From Clostridiaceae bacterium (GTDB lineage Bacteria > Bacillota > Clostridia > Oscillospirales > Acutalibacteraceae), in contig CAJGBX010000079.1 of assembly GCA_904501685.1 (NCBI GenBank), positions 1 through 6,415 on the forward strand: DNA of 6,415 nucleotides, written 5' to 3'. Positions 5,089 to 6,415 of the stretch are shown one piece after another (within the stretch, counting starts at the first letter, position 1; the number at the start of each line of letters is the position of its first letter). The position numbers and the translations under genes are program-made. The notes under the pieces are model-generated. The model was not told the origin of the DNA and ran no database searches. It saw nothing but the letters and a program-made list of their open reading frames with translations.

Positions 5089-6258
5089 ATGAATGACGTC
5101 AAATTCGGCACTGTCTTCCTTGGAGGGGCCAAAGAGGTTGCCACTATTCCCGACAAGGCTGTCGCCTGGCTCGACCACTTTATAGAAGCAAACGAACATT
5201 TTATAATAGGTGACTGTCATGGTGTGGATCTTGCGCTGCAAAATTATCTTCATTCGCGGGGATATGCAAACGTTACTGTTTACTACTCGACAGACGAGTG
5301 TCGCTTCAACGTTGGTGAATGGGAAGTCGAGCGAGTCATATTGAAAAATGAAGATGCTATGATAGTGGCGTGCAACTGCGCGTTTCTAATATGGGACGGT
5401 TGCTCTGAAGACACTAAAAGCAGTATAGAAAAACTCAGACAACGTGGACAGCCGATATTTATATACCGCACGGATCTTGATAGACTTCGTGTTGTGAGGG
5501 GAAACTGCAAATTAGAAAAAACAAACACAAATAAGGAGATAAAAACTATGTTAACGCAAAACACCATTAACGATTTCGCAGAGTATGCAAAAAACACCTT
5601 GACTATCGCGGGAAGGACCGATCCCAACCTTGACTTTTACAAATCTCTCCCCATTTGCATTCTTGACGCGGTCTATTCGATAGGTGTCAAGTATAGCTCT
5701 ACTGCCAAAGTAACCGAGCGTTACATCAAACATTTTGATCTTAATATTTCGAGTTCTGCTGCAGACGAGAATGAGCACACGGTAAAAGACTTCCTTAATA
5801 ACATAAAGGAAGCAGGCGGCACTTCAGCTTTTGCGGAAAATGTAGTACATAACAGACAGCGCACGTCAAGTGTAAATGGAATTCTTAAATCCGAAGCTTG
5901 CGAGCTTGTAGCTCGGGTTTTTGAAAAGCACGGCATAAATACTCTTGATGATTTTGCAAGCTATGCTGACAAGAGTTCGCTTGATAAGGATATTCTTACA
6001 GTTCACGGTCAATCCAGCGGAATTATGCTTCGTTATCTCTACATGTTAGCTGGAGACAACCAGCGTATCAAGCCAGACAGAATGGTTCAGCGTTTTGTCG
6101 CCGGGATTTTCCCAGAAATCAAAGATCACGATGAGCTGCAGGAACTCATAGCGAGAAGCGCGGAAGTGCTTAAAAGCGACTTTCCCGAAATGACACCTAG
6201 ATTTCTTGACTATCTCATTTGGGAATATCAGAAGAATATTAAATTGAAGGAGAAATAA
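5089..6258 (+). CDS. SLOG-type Rossmann domain fused to a helix-hairpin-helix domain
   Basis: Residues 1-130 look like a SLOG (SMF/DprA-LOG) domain, a Rossmann-like fold that binds nucleotides or nucleotide-derived ligands. The signs are FLGGAKE (10-16), the glycine-rich FIIGDCHGVDLALQNYL (38-54) and a closing FLIWDGCSEDTKSSIEKL followed by PIFIY (99-125). Residues 154-389 resemble a helix-hairpin-helix DNA glycosylase (HhH-GPD) scaffold: ILDAVYSIGV (191-200), a hairpin TVHGQSSGIMLRYLYMLAG (304-322), and IKPDRMVQRFV (327-337) at the place of the VDTHxxRV segment of endonuclease III, whose Asp is catalytic. The hairpin lysine of endonuclease III seems absent. AAAGGA lies 6 nt before the ATG. 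The linker TNTNKEIKT is encoded by what looks like an intergenic ribosome binding site, so two proteins may be made. The next gene starts 1 nt after the stop. The fold calls come from motifs only; the biological role is unknown. Confidence 0.85.
   Translation: MNDVKFGTVFLGGAKEVATIPDKAVAWLDHFIEANEHFIIGDCHGVDLALQNYLHSRGYANVTVYYSTDECRFNVGEWEVERVILKNEDAMIVACNCAFLIWDGCSEDTKSSIEKLRQRGQPIFIYRTDLDRLRVVRGNCKLEKTNTNKEIKTMLTQNTINDFAEYAKNTLTIAGRTDPNLDFYKSLPICILDAVYSIGVKYSSTAKVTERYIKHFDLNISSSAADENEHTVKDFLNNIKEAGGTSAFAENVVHNRQRTSSVNGILKSEACELVARVFEKHGINTLDDFASYADKSSLDKDILTVHGQSSGIMLRYLYMLAGDNQRIKPDRMVQRFVAGIFPEIKDHDELQELIARSAEVLKSDFPEMTPRFLDYLIWEYQKNIKLKEK
5533..5550 (+). promoter_or_regulatory. Internal ribosome binding site and in-frame ATG for the HhH domain alone
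   Basis: AAGGAG (5533-5538) lies 9 nt before an in-frame ATG (5548-5550, codon 154), exactly at the domain boundary. Starting there would give a 236-aa HhH protein (5548-6258). The site is as good as those of the other genes here. A one-base longer A run at 5516-5521 would end the SLOG domain at a TAA overlapping this site, the usual layout of two adjacent genes. Confidence 0.6.
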
Positions 6259-6259
6259 A

Positions 6260-6415
6260 ATGAAAAAATCGCCGATTTGTTATGATACTGACGAGATGAA
6301 GAGATACCAAGCGGTTATGGAAGCAACGTTTCGTCCTAAAGATGAATCCATTATCGCGCACGAGCTGACAAGCGAATATATACATTCGGATATTTTGACG
6401 CTTGCAAAATGCGAA
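6260..6415 (+). CDS. Partial gene start, possible suppressor-of-fused (SUFU) family protein
   Basis: Fifty-two codons are open to the window edge with no stop. The ATG at 6260 follows the previous stop by 1 nt, and GAAGGAG (6246-6252) lies 7 nt upstream, inside the end of the preceding gene, so translation is probably coupled. The visible sequence includes HELTSEYIHSDILTLAKCE near its end. This resembles the H-E-h-x-S-x-x-h-H-h-D-I motif near the start of SUFU domains, which in bacteria are known from immunity and accessory contexts. The match is short and I hold it loosely; the gene could equally be an unrelated partner of the SLOG-HhH protein. Confidence 0.75.
   Translation, partial: MKKSPICYDTDEMKRYQAVMEATFRPKDESIIAHELTSEYIHSDILTLAKCE

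Noticed and set aside
5094..5101. Perfect palindrome TGACGTCA at the start of the SLOG gene
   Set aside because: Only 8 bp, inside codons 2-5, and not part of the 15-bp motif; likely chance.
5516..5522. AAAAAAC as a classical -1 frameshift heptamer
   Set aside because: Its codon phase does not match X XXY YYZ in the reading frame of the gene. Simple slippage on the A run remains possible and is treated in the fusion finding.

Overview
The window is AT-rich bacterial DNA with compact genes, AGGAG-type ribosome binding sites and textbook sigma-A promoters spaced 17 bp. Together with a cytosolic-looking BspA-type leucine-rich-repeat protein, this suggests a low-GC Firmicute, most likely an uncultured or gut Clostridia-type lineage. 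That assignment is inference from composition and gene style; there is no rRNA, tRNA or housekeeping marker to fix it. I see no insertion sequence, CRISPR array, tRNA or integrase.

Layout. (1) 1-315 has no gene. It holds a leftward promoter for something outside the window, a degenerate three-unit repeat, and a rightward promoter. (2) 316-1690 (+) is a two-gene cassette of unknown function (160 and 293 aa) closed by a strong hairpin terminator at 1693-1724. (3) 1753-4719 (-) is a three-gene operon. In transcription order it encodes a tandem winged-helix protein with an acidic middle, a 12-repeat leucine-rich-repeat protein and a GNAT acetyltransferase; the two gaps are 30 nt each. It converges on the cassette at the terminator. 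(4) 4720-5088 is a divergent regulatory region. It has one leftward promoter, two near-identical tandem rightward promoters, and a 15-bp motif present twice in inverted orientation, one copy just upstream of the promoter on each side. (5) 5089-6258 (+) is a SLOG-type Rossmann domain joined in frame to a helix-hairpin-helix (DNA-glycosylase-like) domain. A perfect internal ribosome binding site and ATG lie at the junction. (6) 6260-6415 (+) is the start of a gene running off the window, possibly a suppressor-of-fused (SUFU) family protein.

How they may work together (inference): the winged-helix protein is a candidate regulator of both its own operon and the SLOG/HhH operon through the shared divergent region. 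A predicted nucleotide-ligand-sensing domain joined to a predicted DNA-base-recognising domain is the most unusual protein here. A role in stress, DNA repair or phage defence is possible, but the sequence alone does not establish it.
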